Assembly (NCBI RefSeq): GCF_016482685.1 | Contig: NZ_JACYHF010000001.1 | Location: 186,001-250,000, forward strand | Length of the DNA: 64,000 nt | Source: Streptomyces sp. DSM 110735 | GTDB taxonomy: Bacteria; Actinomycetota; Actinomycetes; Streptomycetales; Streptomycetaceae | Reading direction: 5' to 3' | In this document: positions 19,999-28,413 of the stretch, in pieces | How the letters are laid out: each line of letters begins with the position of its first letter | How positions within the stretch are numbered: position 1 is the first letter of the stretch | Notes under the pieces: generated by a model | Database searches by the model: none | Seen by the model: the letters and a program-made list of their open reading frames with translations, nothing else | Told to the model about the DNA's origin: nothing | Translations under genes and position numbers: made by a program

Positions 19999-20157
19999 CT
20001 ACCGCTTCTCGAGCGTGACCGGTACGACGCTGCGGAGCCGGGCGCACCGCGGGCACCGCACGAGCCGACCGGGTCCGAGCCGCTCGGCCTGCTGCATCGG
20101 GAACGAAGTGGTGCTGAAGACGTGGCCGTCCACGCAGCGGACGACGGTGCGTTCCAT
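19999..20157 (-). CDS. Small zinc-ribbon protein
   Basis: A 52-residue protein with two Cys-type ligand clusters: RCVDGHVFST near the start and RCPRCARLRS near the end, plus the tail VVPVTLEKR. It looks like a one-knuckle or degenerate zinc ribbon. Function unknown. The ATG at 20157 has an AGGG ribosome site 6 nt upstream; longer in-frame starts would run through poorly conserved sequence. Confidence 0.65.
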   Translation of the reverse strand: MERTVVRCVDGHVFSTTSFPMQQAERLGPGRLVRCPRCARLRSVVPVTLEKR

Positions 20158-20428
20158 CAAGTCCCTCAAGTCCCTTCCCCAGGAGCCTCGTCGGGCCATC
20201 AACCCCGACGACAAAAGCCACATTACGGGATACTCGGGAAGCCTCTCCAGACGGCACTCCGCCCCACCCGAGCCCTCTCCGAAGGCCCCACCGTACGCCC
20301 CAACTCCACACCCCCGTACCGCCCCGAGCCCCCGACACGCGAAGCGCCCCGCGGTGCGACTTTGGGATGGGGTACAGTGAGCGAGCGTTCGGACATCGAC
20401 TGCGATTTGGTCTCTATGTCCGCCTTAC

Positions 20429-20502
20429 GCGGGTGTAGTTTAATGGTAGAACATCAGCTTCCCAAGCTGAGAGCGCGAGTTCGATTCTCGTCACCCGCTC
20501 CA
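20429..20502 (+). tRNA. tRNA-Gly (anticodon CCC)
   Basis: A 74-nt cloverleaf. Acceptor arms GCGGGTG and CACCCGC pair. The anticodon stem TCAGC/GCTGA encloses the loop TTCCCAA with CCC at positions 34-36. The T-loop reads TTCGATT, and CCA is encoded at 20500-20502. Confidence 0.96.
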
Positions 20503-20506
20503 AGAG

Positions 20507-20533
20507 AAACCCCAGGTCAGCGACCTGGGGTTT
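20507..20533 (+). terminator. tRNA-Gly terminator
   Basis: AAACCCCAGGTC (20507-20518) pairs with GACCTGGGGTTT (20522-20533) across a 3-nt loop, immediately behind the tRNA. Confidence 0.88.
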
Positions 20534-20711
20534 ATTCGTGCCTGCTCCAATTTGAGGCGGCGCGCCCTAAGCAACGGCGCGTGAGGCCGCTCGCCTGAGT
20601 CGCGCCAATCATGTAGGCGCCGTGCTCACGCCGAGTGAGTGAGGGCAGGAGCCCGGTGTCAGTGGCTACTGTCAGGATCGGCATCGCCCCACGTCGTCGC
20701 CTGGAGGACAC

Positions 20712-21347
20712 ATGAGCGCCGATCTCGGTCCGCTGGCCATCACGCGCCGCAGCAGCAGCGAGCTGATACGGGCCAAGGGCGAAACAGTGGGCAGACTCGG
20801 CGACTTCTGGAGCTGGGCGTGCTCCGACCTGGCCAACAACACCATGCGTGGCGTCCTGGCCGAGTACCTCGTAGCCATGGCACTGGGCGCCGCAATCGGC
20901 ACACGCACTGAATGGGACACCATTGACATTCGTACGCCCGAGAAGTGGCGCGTGGAGGTGAAGTCGGCGGCTTACCTGCAGTCGTGGGCACAACCCCAGA
21001 TGTCGAAGATCGAGTTCGGTATCGCGCCGGCTTCCGGCTGGGACGCCCAGACCGGCACCGCCTCAGTAGAGGTCATGCGGCGCTCGGACGTGTACGTGTT
21101 CTGCCTGCTGCACCACCAGGACAAGCAGACCCTCGATCCCTTGAACCTCGACCAGTGGACCTTCTATGTCCTGCCCACCCGCATTTTGGACGAGCGCTGC
21201 CCGACCCAAAGGTCCATCAGGCTCTCCAGCCTCGTCGAGCGCCTCAGCCCGCTGAAGACCGACTTCGCCGGCTTGCCGAAAGCGGTCTCCGCGTGCGCCG
21301 AAGGCATGCGCCAGCCCGAGGGCAGCGGCCTCAACCCACTTCAGTAG
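20712..21347 (+). CDS. Predicted PD-(D/E)XK nuclease-like protein
   Basis: 211 residues, no exact family recognised. The segment GVLAEYLVAMALG, then WDTIDIRTPEKWRVEVKSAA-YLQSW, has the Glu, Asp and E-x-K arrangement of a PD-(D/E)XK nuclease core. The following SRTSDVYVFCLL-type strand and LDPLNLDQWTFYVLPTRIL fit that fold. It could be an orphan restriction-type or repair nuclease. It sits between tRNA-Gly and a toxin-antitoxin pair, a common place for accessory genes. ATG at 20712 follows GGAGGACAC. Confidence 0.6.
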   Translation: MSADLGPLAITRRSSSELIRAKGETVGRLGDFWSWACSDLANNTMRGVLAEYLVAMALGAAIGTRTEWDTIDIRTPEKWRVEVKSAAYLQSWAQPQMSKIEFGIAPASGWDAQTGTASVEVMRRSDVYVFCLLHHQDKQTLDPLNLDQWTFYVLPTRILDERCPTQRSIRLSSLVERLSPLKTDFAGLPKAVSACAEGMRQPEGSGLNPLQ

Positions 21348-21410
21348 ACGGAAGCAAGACGGTCTGTTCGACGTGCTCCGGGCGTGGGAGCCGGAGGAGT
21401 AGGACGGGCT

Positions 21411-21809
21411 TTAGACCTTCTCCGGACTTACGCGTGGATGTGCGGCGGTGAGCAGCTCGATGTCTTCCACATCGGAAGTCAGGATCGTCACGCGGCCGGG
21501 ATGCTGCAGGGCGGTCGCGCACAGCATCGCGTCGATGGCGTACTTGTGGCCGTGCAGTCCCGCCGCGCGCAGCAAAGCGGCAGCGGATTCCGCGACGGCC
21601 CGGGTCACCGGATCGACGCTCAGGCGGGACAGCGTCCATTTCAGGGCCGCTTCGTTGATCTTCGGGTGGATCACCTCGACCAGAACCGCCGCGGAGGTGA
21701 TCACGGGCAGGTCCGCGTCGCGAGCAGCCGTCAGCCACTCGTGGATTTCCCGGTCACGTTGTACGGCCTTCGCCAGGCCCTCGCTGTCCAGGACCAGGGC
21801 ACCGCTCAC
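21411..21809 (-). CDS. PIN-domain toxin (VapC-like)
   Basis: 132 residues with the PIN fold: ALVLDSEGLAKAV (first acidic residue), SAAVLVEVIHPK (conserved Glu), HKYAIDAMLCATAL (Asp) and ILTSDVEDIELL (C-terminal Asp). VapC proteins are Mg-dependent ribonucleases that cut tRNA or rRNA. The GTG start overlaps the upstream antitoxin stop by 4 bases, as usual for vapBC operons. Confidence 0.85.
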   Translation of the reverse strand: MSGALVLDSEGLAKAVQRDREIHEWLTAARDADLPVITSAAVLVEVIHPKINEAALKWTLSRLSVDPVTRAVAESAAALLRAAGLHGHKYAIDAMLCATALQHPGRVTILTSDVEDIELLTAAHPRVSPEKV

Positions 21810-22087
21810 GCCGCCGCCCCGGCACCGGAAGCGCCGCCGGTCAACCGGGCACGCTTCGCCGCCACGGCCTCAGGGTCGGCGGGGCCGTGCACCTTGTCGA
21901 AGTCCGCGATCAACTCGTCCAGGTTGTCCCGCTCGATCTGCCGCTGGGCGGCTTTCTCCAGATACGCCGAGACGCCCCGCTTGCCGACTCGCTCGCGGAT
22001 CGCCTGCAGAGTCCCGGCAGTCAGCGTGACGGAGATGCCACTGGTGGGGCCGTCGCCGGGCGGGAAGTCAACGTCGTCATCAGCCAC
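21806..22087 (-). CDS. Antitoxin partner of the PIN toxin
   Basis: 93 residues. The N-terminal half (SGISVTLTAGTLQAIRERVG-KRGVSAYLEKAAQRQ) matches a ribbon-helix-helix-type DNA-binding domain; the C-terminal part (DNLDELIADFDKVHGPADPE) should wrap the toxin. The GTG start at 22087 lies 10 bp from a perfect palindrome (22097-22117), the probable autoregulatory operator. Confidence 0.8.
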   Translation of the reverse strand: MADDDVDFPPGDGPTSGISVTLTAGTLQAIRERVGKRGVSAYLEKAAQRQIERDNLDELIADFDKVHGPADPEAVAAKRARLTGGASGAGAAA

Positions 22088-22096
22088 AACCCCGAG

Positions 22097-22117
22097 TATG
22101 CCATTGAAAATGGCATA
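22097..22117. promoter_or_regulatory. Palindromic operator of the VapBC-like operon
   Basis: TATGCCATT-GAA-AATGGCATA is a perfect 9-bp inverted repeat with a 3-bp spacer, directly upstream of the antitoxin start. It is strikingly AT-rich for this genome and fits binding by an RHH antitoxin dimer. Confidence 0.8.
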
Positions 22118-22158
22118 ACGGGCGACCCGCCCCCGTGGTGCGGGCCGCCCCGGTTCGG

Positions 22159-23133
22159 TCAGGGGCGGGTGCCTGGCTTGTCCACCACGGCTGTTGTGAA
22201 GAGGGAGCTGCCGCCGAGGACCTTGCCGTGGGCGGAGACGATGCGTTCGCCGACGATGCGGTGGGTCTGGGGGTCGATCAGCCACTGGTCGAGCATCGAA
22301 CCGCCGGTCTTGGACGGTTCCCCGCGGTTCCAGTTCAGGGCGATCACCCGGCGTCCGGCGGCGTCCTTGACCAGGTGGCCGGTGACTTTTCCGCCCGGGA
22401 GCAGGGCGAGGGCGCGGTAGAGGGAGGCAAGACCCTTGGCCGGCATCACGGGGTTCGAGAGCAGGACGCTGATCTCGGAGTAGTCGTTGCGTGCCTGGGA
22501 GGACCCCTTGTCGTCGGCTATGGCGTTCTGCTCGCGCAGCGCCTTCAGCGTGCCCCTGCCGTCGGTGGGCAGGGCGGCGAGGACCCGGTACATCTCGCGG
22601 GGCGAGCGGTCGTCGCCCTCTCCGCCGTTCTCCAGGTGCATCTTCATGATGTGGAGCGGCTCGTCCCCGAACCGGGAGGTCATGGCGGAGCCGTCGTAGC
22701 GGATCCACTTCTCCTCGGGGCCCACGAATCGGCCGGTCCTGCCCACAGGCTGCGGAGGCTCCTGCGCCTCCTTGGTGTAGATCCACTGCTTCGCTGTCGG
22801 TACCGTGCCGTCCGGCTGTGTCTGGACCGCGTCGGCTGCCTGCCGCAGGAACTCCGCCGTGGTCACGCCCCGGTAGCGCACGTCCGGCGTCGTCGCGGGC
22901 CGCACGGTGTCCCGTGAGCCCGACGAGCCCACCAGCAGGGTCGCGGCGACGGCGACGGCGGTCACCGCGGCCACGACCCCGACGAGCGCGAACTCCCGCC
23001 GCAGCCACCGCGCGCGGCGCGACCGCCCGACCCGCGCGGCTTCGGTGAGCAGGGTCCGTCCCGGTGCGAGCCGGGCGCGGTCGGGCGCCGGTACATGGGC
23101 GCGCAGCGCGCGCACCTCGGTCATCTCGTCCAT
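22159..23133 (-). CDS. CU044_5270-family membrane protein (sigma partner)
   Basis: 324 residues. A cytoplasmic N-terminus (MDEMTEVRALRAHVP) is followed by one membrane helix (FALVGVVAAVTAVAVAATLL, residues ~49-68) and a large extracytoplasmic domain with KWIYTKEAQ, EEKWIRYDGSAM and LDQWLIDPQTHRIVGER. The domain layout resembles actinobacterial membrane partners of ECF sigma factors. It starts 2 bp after the sigma gene stop, so it is probably its anti-sigma or regulatory partner, although no zinc-binding anti-sigma motif is seen. Confidence 0.75.
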   Translation of the reverse strand: MDEMTEVRALRAHVPAPDRARLAPGRTLLTEAARVGRSRRARWLRREFALVGVVAAVTAVAVAATLLVGSSGSRDTVRPATTPDVRYRGVTTAEFLRQAADAVQTQPDGTVPTAKQWIYTKEAQEPPQPVGRTGRFVGPEEKWIRYDGSAMTSRFGDEPLHIMKMHLENGGEGDDRSPREMYRVLAALPTDGRGTLKALREQNAIADDKGSSQARNDYSEISVLLSNPVMPAKGLASLYRALALLPGGKVTGHLVKDAAGRRVIALNWNRGEPSKTGGSMLDQWLIDPQTHRIVGERIVSAHGKVLGGSSLFTTAVVDKPGTRP

Positions 23134-23135
23134 GG

Positions 23136-23741
23136 CTACGCCACCTCTACCGCGTCGGTCACGAATGCAGGATCGGCACCCAGCGCCGTACGTACCTTGC
23201 GTCGCGCCCGGTTGAGCCGCGAACGCACCGTGCCGACCGGTATGCCCAGCGCCTCCGCGACCTCCTGGTAGGTGAGGTCGGCCCAGGCGACGAGCAGCAG
23301 GACGTGCCGGTCCGGTCCCGACAGCGCCGCGAGGGCTCCGGCCAGCGGAGCCTGCGCCGCGATCCGGCTGTCGGCGTCCTCCAGCCAGAACGCGCCCCCC
23401 GACGCGGCGAGCGGGTCGCGACCGGTGCGGGCGAGCGCCCTGAGCGCACGCACCTCGGCGCGGCGCTGCTTGCCGATCAGGTTTCCGGCGATGCCGTACA
23501 GCCAGGGGCGGGCGTTGGCGCGCGTGCGGTCGTAGCGGGACCGGATCCGGAAGGCGGTCAGGAAGGTGTCGGCGGTGATGTCGTCCGCGGCGGCGTCGCC
23601 CAGGCGACGGGCGGCGTAGCGGTGGATGTCGGCGGCGTAGCGGTCGTAGAGCAGGGCGAACAGCTCCGACTGCTCCAGCGACTGCGCGACTATCTCCGCG
23701 TCGTCCTCCGTCCGCGCCGCAGACGGCGGTGGTCCGCTCAC
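23136..23741 (-). CDS. ECF-type RNA polymerase sigma factor
   Basis: 201 residues. Region 2 contains FALLYDRYAADIHRYAARRL-GD and ITADTFLTAFRIRSRYD; region 4 contains LSGPDRHVLLLVAWADLTYQ-EVAEALGIPVGTVRSRLNRARRK. The GTG start at 23741 follows an AGGGGAG ribosome site. It is cotranscribed with a membrane protein gene 2 bp downstream, the usual sigma/anti-sigma arrangement. Confidence 0.92.
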   Translation of the reverse strand: MSGPPPSAARTEDDAEIVAQSLEQSELFALLYDRYAADIHRYAARRLGDAAADDITADTFLTAFRIRSRYDRTRANARPWLYGIAGNLIGKQRRAEVRALRALARTGRDPLAASGGAFWLEDADSRIAAQAPLAGALAALSGPDRHVLLLVAWADLTYQEVAEALGIPVGTVRSRLNRARRKVRTALGADPAFVTDAVEVA

Positions 23742-23888
23742 TGTGCTCCCCTGACTCGTCGGTGACGGTGTGCCACCCGCTGTTCCCCGACGAGCCCCGA
23801 AGAGTTCACGGTTTCCGGGGAGTCGTCGTCCCGCCGGTGAAGCCGCATAGGGTGGAGCCGGTATGCCCGTCACCGTGAGAGGTCTGTG

Positions 23889-24758
23889 ATGACCGAGCTC
23901 CCCCCGGACCCCGCCGTCACGCAGTTCGGCCCCCAGGGGCTGCGCCGCATCAGTGTGCCCGCGACGTACGGGACCGTGCCCGCCTCCGCCCGCGTCCACC
24001 TCGCGCAGGTCGGGGTGCCGCTGCACGTCGGACCGTACTTCGTCGCGGCGGACGAGACCGACGGGCTCACCCTCGGGATGTACACCGGGCATCGCGGCGT
24101 GGCGCTGCAGGGGGAGTGGGCGGAGTGGGTGCGTGTCGGCACCGACCGGCTGGCGCATCTGTGTGTCCGCACCGACGGCTCCGTGACGGCGGTCTTTCCC
24201 GGACGCGGTGAGCCGGAGCTGTTCGTGAACTCGGACATCGCCGCCTTCACCCACTGCGCCGCCGCCCTGGACCGCGCCCTGCCGGTGATCGCCGCCGCGG
24301 ACGGACTGCCGTCCGCCGCCGAGGCGTTCGCCGCGCTGGTCCAGGAGATCCGGCGGATCGACCCGGCGGCCGTCACCGACCGGGAGAACTGGTGGTCCCG
24401 GGTGCTCGACGACGTCCGCCACACGCTCAACTTCCCGTTCTCCTCCGCCTTCGAGTACGTCACCGAGGACGGCGGCAAGCAGATCGTCACCGCCCAGGCG
24501 GGTCCCGGACTCCCGCACCCCGAGGAGCAGTTGTGGCGGCGGCTCGCCTCCTCCGGCGTGGAGCCCGGGCAGGTCAGCCGCGTCTACTGCGAACTCCAGC
24601 CGTGCATGATGCCGGGGCACTACTGCGCCGCCTGGCTCCAAGCCGTCCTGCCGGACGCCGAGTTCACGCACAGTTTCGACTACGGCGACACCGCGGAGTC
24701 CCGGGAGGAAGGGATCAGGGAACTCATCACCCACGCCGCGCGGCAGGCAGGGCAGTGA
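23889..24758 (+). CDS. SUKH-4-like / nucleic-acid deaminase-like protein
   Basis: 289 residues. The first ~165 residues resemble a SUKH-4 immunity fold (HVGPYFVAADETDGLTLGMY, VCVRTDG-type strand, LFVNSDIAAFTHCAAALDRA). The C-terminal ~100 residues carry a deaminase-like signature: HPEEQLWRRL (H-x-E, near residue 210) and YCELQPCMMPGHYC (PC-x6-C, near residues 234-246), the usual zinc-site pattern. Seen: both motifs in one chain. Inferred: an immunity-type domain fused to, or evolved with, a deaminase domain. ATG at 23889 has GAGAGG upstream. It opens a same-strand toxin locus. Confidence 0.75.
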   Translation: MTELPPDPAVTQFGPQGLRRISVPATYGTVPASARVHLAQVGVPLHVGPYFVAADETDGLTLGMYTGHRGVALQGEWAEWVRVGTDRLAHLCVRTDGSVTAVFPGRGEPELFVNSDIAAFTHCAAALDRALPVIAAADGLPSAAEAFAALVQEIRRIDPAAVTDRENWWSRVLDDVRHTLNFPFSSAFEYVTEDGGKQIVTAQAGPGLPHPEEQLWRRLASSGVEPGQVSRVYCELQPCMMPGHYCAAWLQAVLPDAEFTHSFDYGDTAESREEGIRELITHAARQAGQ

Positions 24759-24795
24759 TCCGCCGCCCGGGTGGCGCGGGGACGGAGCCGGGTTC

Positions 24796-26475
24796 ATGAC
24801 CGCCGGTGCCGCCCCGCAGTGGTCCCGCCCCGCCGCCGGGCGGGAGCCCGCCGCGGCAGCCCTGCTCTCCTGGCTCGGCGATCCCCTCGCCCCGGGGCTC
24901 GCCGTGCTCACCGGTGGGGAGGGGAGCGGGAAGTCGCGGCTCCTCGCCTGGCTGATCGGGCACGGCACCCGGCCCGGCACCACCGGCGACCGCCGCGTCC
25001 ACGCCTTCGTGCCGCTGGTGGGACAGAGCGCGACCACGGCCGTCTGGATGCTCGGCCAGCAACTGTCGGTCGCCGCCCGTTCCCCGGGCGACCTGCTGGC
25101 AGCGCTCGCCGCCGACCGGCGCCGTACCGTCCTCGCGCTGCCCGCGCTGCACGCCGCCGAGGAGCCCGGCTCGCTCGTCGAACTCGCGCTGGATCTCGCG
25201 TCGTTGGAGCATGTCCGGGTCCTGGTCGAGGTCCGCTCGGGTACGCCGTGGGAGCAGGCGCTCACCGCCGGACCCTGCGCGCGCATGGACCTGGACGAGC
25301 CCCGCTGGACCGACGAGGCGCGTCGCGCGTCCTGGGACGCGGACCATGCCGACGAGCCCGTGGAGCGGGACCCCGAGCCGGAGGAGCCGTTCGACCTGGA
25401 CGATCCCGCCTCGGTCTGCGCCGCCGACCCCTGGAGCGTGAGCCTCGCCTACGAACGCTCCGCGGAGAGCCACGGCGGACTGCGCCCCGCCTGGCTGCGC
25501 GCCGGTGCCTCCCTGACCCGTGAGCAGCCCGCCGCCGAGCGCGCCCTGGTGCTCCTCGCCGCCCTCGGTGACGACGCCGATCCGCGCCTGCCCGCCGCCC
25601 TCGGCACCGTGGCGCGGGACGCCTCCTGGACCGTCGTGTGGCACCGGGTGCGCGGGGACATCGACCCGCCGTGGCCCGGTCCGGCCCGCGCCCTGGCGTC
25701 CGGTACCGGTCCGTCGGGCGGGCACCTCGTCGTCGCGGACCACCAGGGCACCGTGCGTGTCCTCGACGCGGACAGCGCCCGCGCCACCGGTCGCCTCCCG
25801 CACTCCGCCGCCGGGGTCCGCGCCCTCGCCGTACTCGACGACGGCACCGTCGGCGTCCTGGACGAGCACGGGCTGCCGCACACCCGGCACACCGCCGAGT
25901 CCGCGAAGCCCAGGGGGCTCGCCGCCCTCCTCGACGACGGACCCTCCACGGGGGAGCAACTCCTCGACGCTGTAAGGGAGTACGCGCGAGGCGGGCGGGA
26001 GACGGTCACCGCGATGGGCAGTACTGGCGAACAGGTCTTCCTCGGTGACGCGGACGGTACGGCGCATGTCGTGGCCGTCGGCGCCGAGCCGCGTACCGCC
26101 GCGCTGCACCAGGGGCGCGTCACCGCGATCGCCGGGACCCCGCTGCCCGTCTCCGCGGCGGGCGACACCGCCCTCCTGCTGTACACGGGCGGCGCCGACG
26201 GCACCGTACGAGCCTGGGCGCCCCACGCCGGACCCATGCCGGAGCCGGTGGCCGAACGTGACTGCGCGGTCAGCGCGTTGGCGGTGACGACGGGGGACAC
26301 CGGACCCGTCCTGGCGATCGCCTGGGCCGACGGACTCGTGGAACAACGGGCCCTGGGCGACGACCGGTTGCCCACCTTCCATCCCGGTGGCCAGGTCCAC
26401 GCGCTCGCCTTCACGGCGGAGGGGGACCTGGTGGTCGGGACGGACGAGGCGCTCGTGCGGCTGCAAACTCGGTAA
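24796..26475 (+). CDS. P-loop NTPase with beta-propeller-like C-terminus
   Basis: 559 residues. Walker A is GGEGSGKSRLL (near residue 41), followed by an NTPase-like region with RRTVLALPALHAAEEPGS. From ~290 on there are repeated WD-like strands (GGHLVVADHQGTVRVLDADS, GEQVFLGDADGTAHVVAVG, LLYTGGADGTVRAWAPHAGP, GDLVVGTDEALVRL) suggesting a propeller. The order ATPase then propeller recalls STAND-type proteins. It lies between the SUKH/deaminase-like gene and the toxin gene, so it may sense or regulate that system; this is inference. Confidence 0.65.
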   Translation: MTAGAAPQWSRPAAGREPAAAALLSWLGDPLAPGLAVLTGGEGSGKSRLLAWLIGHGTRPGTTGDRRVHAFVPLVGQSATTAVWMLGQQLSVAARSPGDLLAALAADRRRTVLALPALHAAEEPGSLVELALDLASLEHVRVLVEVRSGTPWEQALTAGPCARMDLDEPRWTDEARRASWDADHADEPVERDPEPEEPFDLDDPASVCAADPWSVSLAYERSAESHGGLRPAWLRAGASLTREQPAAERALVLLAALGDDADPRLPAALGTVARDASWTVVWHRVRGDIDPPWPGPARALASGTGPSGGHLVVADHQGTVRVLDADSARATGRLPHSAAGVRALAVLDDGTVGVLDEHGLPHTRHTAESAKPRGLAALLDDGPSTGEQLLDAVREYARGGRETVTAMGSTGEQVFLGDADGTAHVVAVGAEPRTAALHQGRVTAIAGTPLPVSAAGDTALLLYTGGADGTVRAWAPHAGPMPEPVAERDCAVSALAVTTGDTGPVLAIAWADGLVEQRALGDDRLPTFHPGGQVHALAFTAEGDLVVGTDEALVRLQTR

Positions 26476-26657
26476 CTACCGTGCCGCCGCCCGCCGGACG
26501 GTGGGCGCCGCTGTCAATTCCCTTGCGCCGCCCAACAGATGGGACTCTTGTCACAGAATCGCGACGCGGCGCGGTTTCCACTTGTGCACCTGCCAACCCG
26601 CCCCGTTAGCTGGGTAGTCGGAGACATGAAGGCCGACGGGAGACGGGGCGCGCGGTC

Positions 26658-28352
26658 ATGGGGCTGGTCCTGCCGAGCATCATCGACGAGGCACTCGACC
26701 TCATCGGGGTCAACTGGCCCAACGTCGACGAGGACGACTACTTCGAAATGGCGACGTCCATGCGGGACTTCGCCGACACCTTCGAAGGTCAGGGAGGCGC
26801 CGCGCACAAGGCGGTGACCCGCATCATCGACTCCTCCGAGGGTCTGGCCGTGGAGGCCATGCGCAAGCACTGGTCCCATGTGAAGACCGGTCACCTGGAC
26901 AAGATCCCCGACCTGGCGCGGCTGTTCGCGGACGCCTGCGACGGCGTCGGTCAGATCATCCGCGGCATGAAGGTCAAGGCGGGCGTCGAACTCGGGGTGC
27001 TCGCGGGCACCATCGTCGCCGAACTCGCCGCCGCGCCGCTGACGTTGGGCATCTCCGCCGCTGCCGCCGCCGGTGAGATCGCGCTGATGCGCACCATCGT
27101 GAAGCGGCTCGTCGACGAGGCGGTGGATCAGCTCGTCGACACGCTCGTCACCAAGCTCACCGAGCCCGTCACCGCCAAACTCCAGGAACTCATCTCGGAC
27201 ATGGTGCTCGACCTGGCCGAGGGCTCCTTCAAGCCCGGTGCCGACCCGGGCGGCATGAAGCTGGCGTCGGCGGGCGACGACGGCGACACGGGTGGCTCCG
27301 GCGGCGGGGGACTGCGGACCGTCATCGACCACACCGCGTTCGAGGACGGCGCCGGGAAGGTCTCCAGCCACGGCAGCGACCTGGGCAGCCAGTCCGGGGT
27401 CCACCTCCACAGGTCGAAGAGCACCTTCGGCAGGACCAAGGGCAAGGACGTCTTCACCCACGCCGTCGACGGCTTCATCGAGGAAGCCATCGACGGCATG
27501 GAAAAAGCCGCCAAGAAGGTGACCGACCACGTCACCCACACGTTCCCGGACAGCGTGAAGGCCGCCTCCCGGCACCAGAAGCGCAAGGACCACGACATCG
27601 GCGACGAGGTCGGCAGGGTCGAGGTCAAGAAGCCCAGGCAGGACGGCGGCAACACGCCGATGTACCTGCTCAGCGACGACGGTTCGATACGGCGGCTGCA
27701 CCACGACGGCACCACCACACCCGTCCACCCCGACGACTCCTCCGGCGTGCACGGCGTACTCGGCGACAAAGCCTGGTACCCGTGGAACCACACGGGCGAG
27801 AAGCAGCGCAAGGACAAGCCGAACAAGGGCGAGACGGTCGGCTCCACCAAGGTCGCGCCCGGCTCCACCGAGCTGGCCCGCGCCACCCAGCTCGGCCGCT
27901 ACGCCAACCGCACCGAGCGCCCCGGCTCCTACGTCCCCGGCGGCAACTACGCCTCCGCCCTGTACGACGGCGACGGCAGCCGCTTCATCCTGGTCGGCGC
28001 CAGCGGCAAGGCGCACTCCGAACGCTCCATCGGGCACCCGCTGATCAAGAAGGGGCATGAGGGCAACGTCTCCCACCTCTACACGGAACGGCAGCCCTGC
28101 CAGAAGAACCCCAAGTGCGAGAGATACCTCGCGCGGGAGTTCCCCAGCCATCTGGAAGTCACCCACAGCGCGAAGTACGACCAGTCCGAGAAGGGACCGG
28201 ACGGCACGGAGCTGAGCAAGTACAAGAAGGACCGGGAACACCGCGCCTACGTCCAGTGGCTGGAGGACCAGTGGAAACAGCACGGTGTCGCCGGTGGACG
28301 CACTGATACGGTGATGGACCTCTCGCCCTCGGACCGCAAGTTCGTGCCGTAG
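26658..28352 (+). CDS. Polymorphic toxin with C-terminal nucleic-acid deaminase domain
   Basis: 564 residues. The N-terminal ~190 residues resemble the WXG100/CpnT-like export domain (FEMATSMRDFADTFEGQGGA, then hydrophobic AGTIVAELAAAPLTLGISAA). A variable linker follows. The C-terminal toxin domain has the deaminase signature SGKAHSERSIGHP (H-x-E near residue 452) and TERQPCQKNPKCERYL (PC-x4-C near 480). Enzymes of this class deaminate cytosine or adenine in nucleic acids of competitor cells. The immediate downstream gene encodes a SUKH-4-like immunity protein. Export route is not shown; a type VII-like path is inferred from the N-terminus. Confidence 0.85.
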   Translation: MGLVLPSIIDEALDLIGVNWPNVDEDDYFEMATSMRDFADTFEGQGGAAHKAVTRIIDSSEGLAVEAMRKHWSHVKTGHLDKIPDLARLFADACDGVGQIIRGMKVKAGVELGVLAGTIVAELAAAPLTLGISAAAAAGEIALMRTIVKRLVDEAVDQLVDTLVTKLTEPVTAKLQELISDMVLDLAEGSFKPGADPGGMKLASAGDDGDTGGSGGGGLRTVIDHTAFEDGAGKVSSHGSDLGSQSGVHLHRSKSTFGRTKGKDVFTHAVDGFIEEAIDGMEKAAKKVTDHVTHTFPDSVKAASRHQKRKDHDIGDEVGRVEVKKPRQDGGNTPMYLLSDDGSIRRLHHDGTTTPVHPDDSSGVHGVLGDKAWYPWNHTGEKQRKDKPNKGETVGSTKVAPGSTELARATQLGRYANRTERPGSYVPGGNYASALYDGDGSRFILVGASGKAHSERSIGHPLIKKGHEGNVSHLYTERQPCQKNPKCERYLAREFPSHLEVTHSAKYDQSEKGPDGTELSKYKKDREHRAYVQWLEDQWKQHGVAGGRTDTVMDLSPSDRKFVP

Positions 28353-28413
28353 GAGGGGAGTCGGCCCAGAATCCCACGGCGTCCGCAGCGCCGCCGAGTT
28401 CGGAGTCCCGGAA

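Noticed and set aside
20429..22117. Integration of a mobile element with att site at tRNA-Gly
   Set aside because: No integrase and no visible duplication of the tRNA 3' end within the window.
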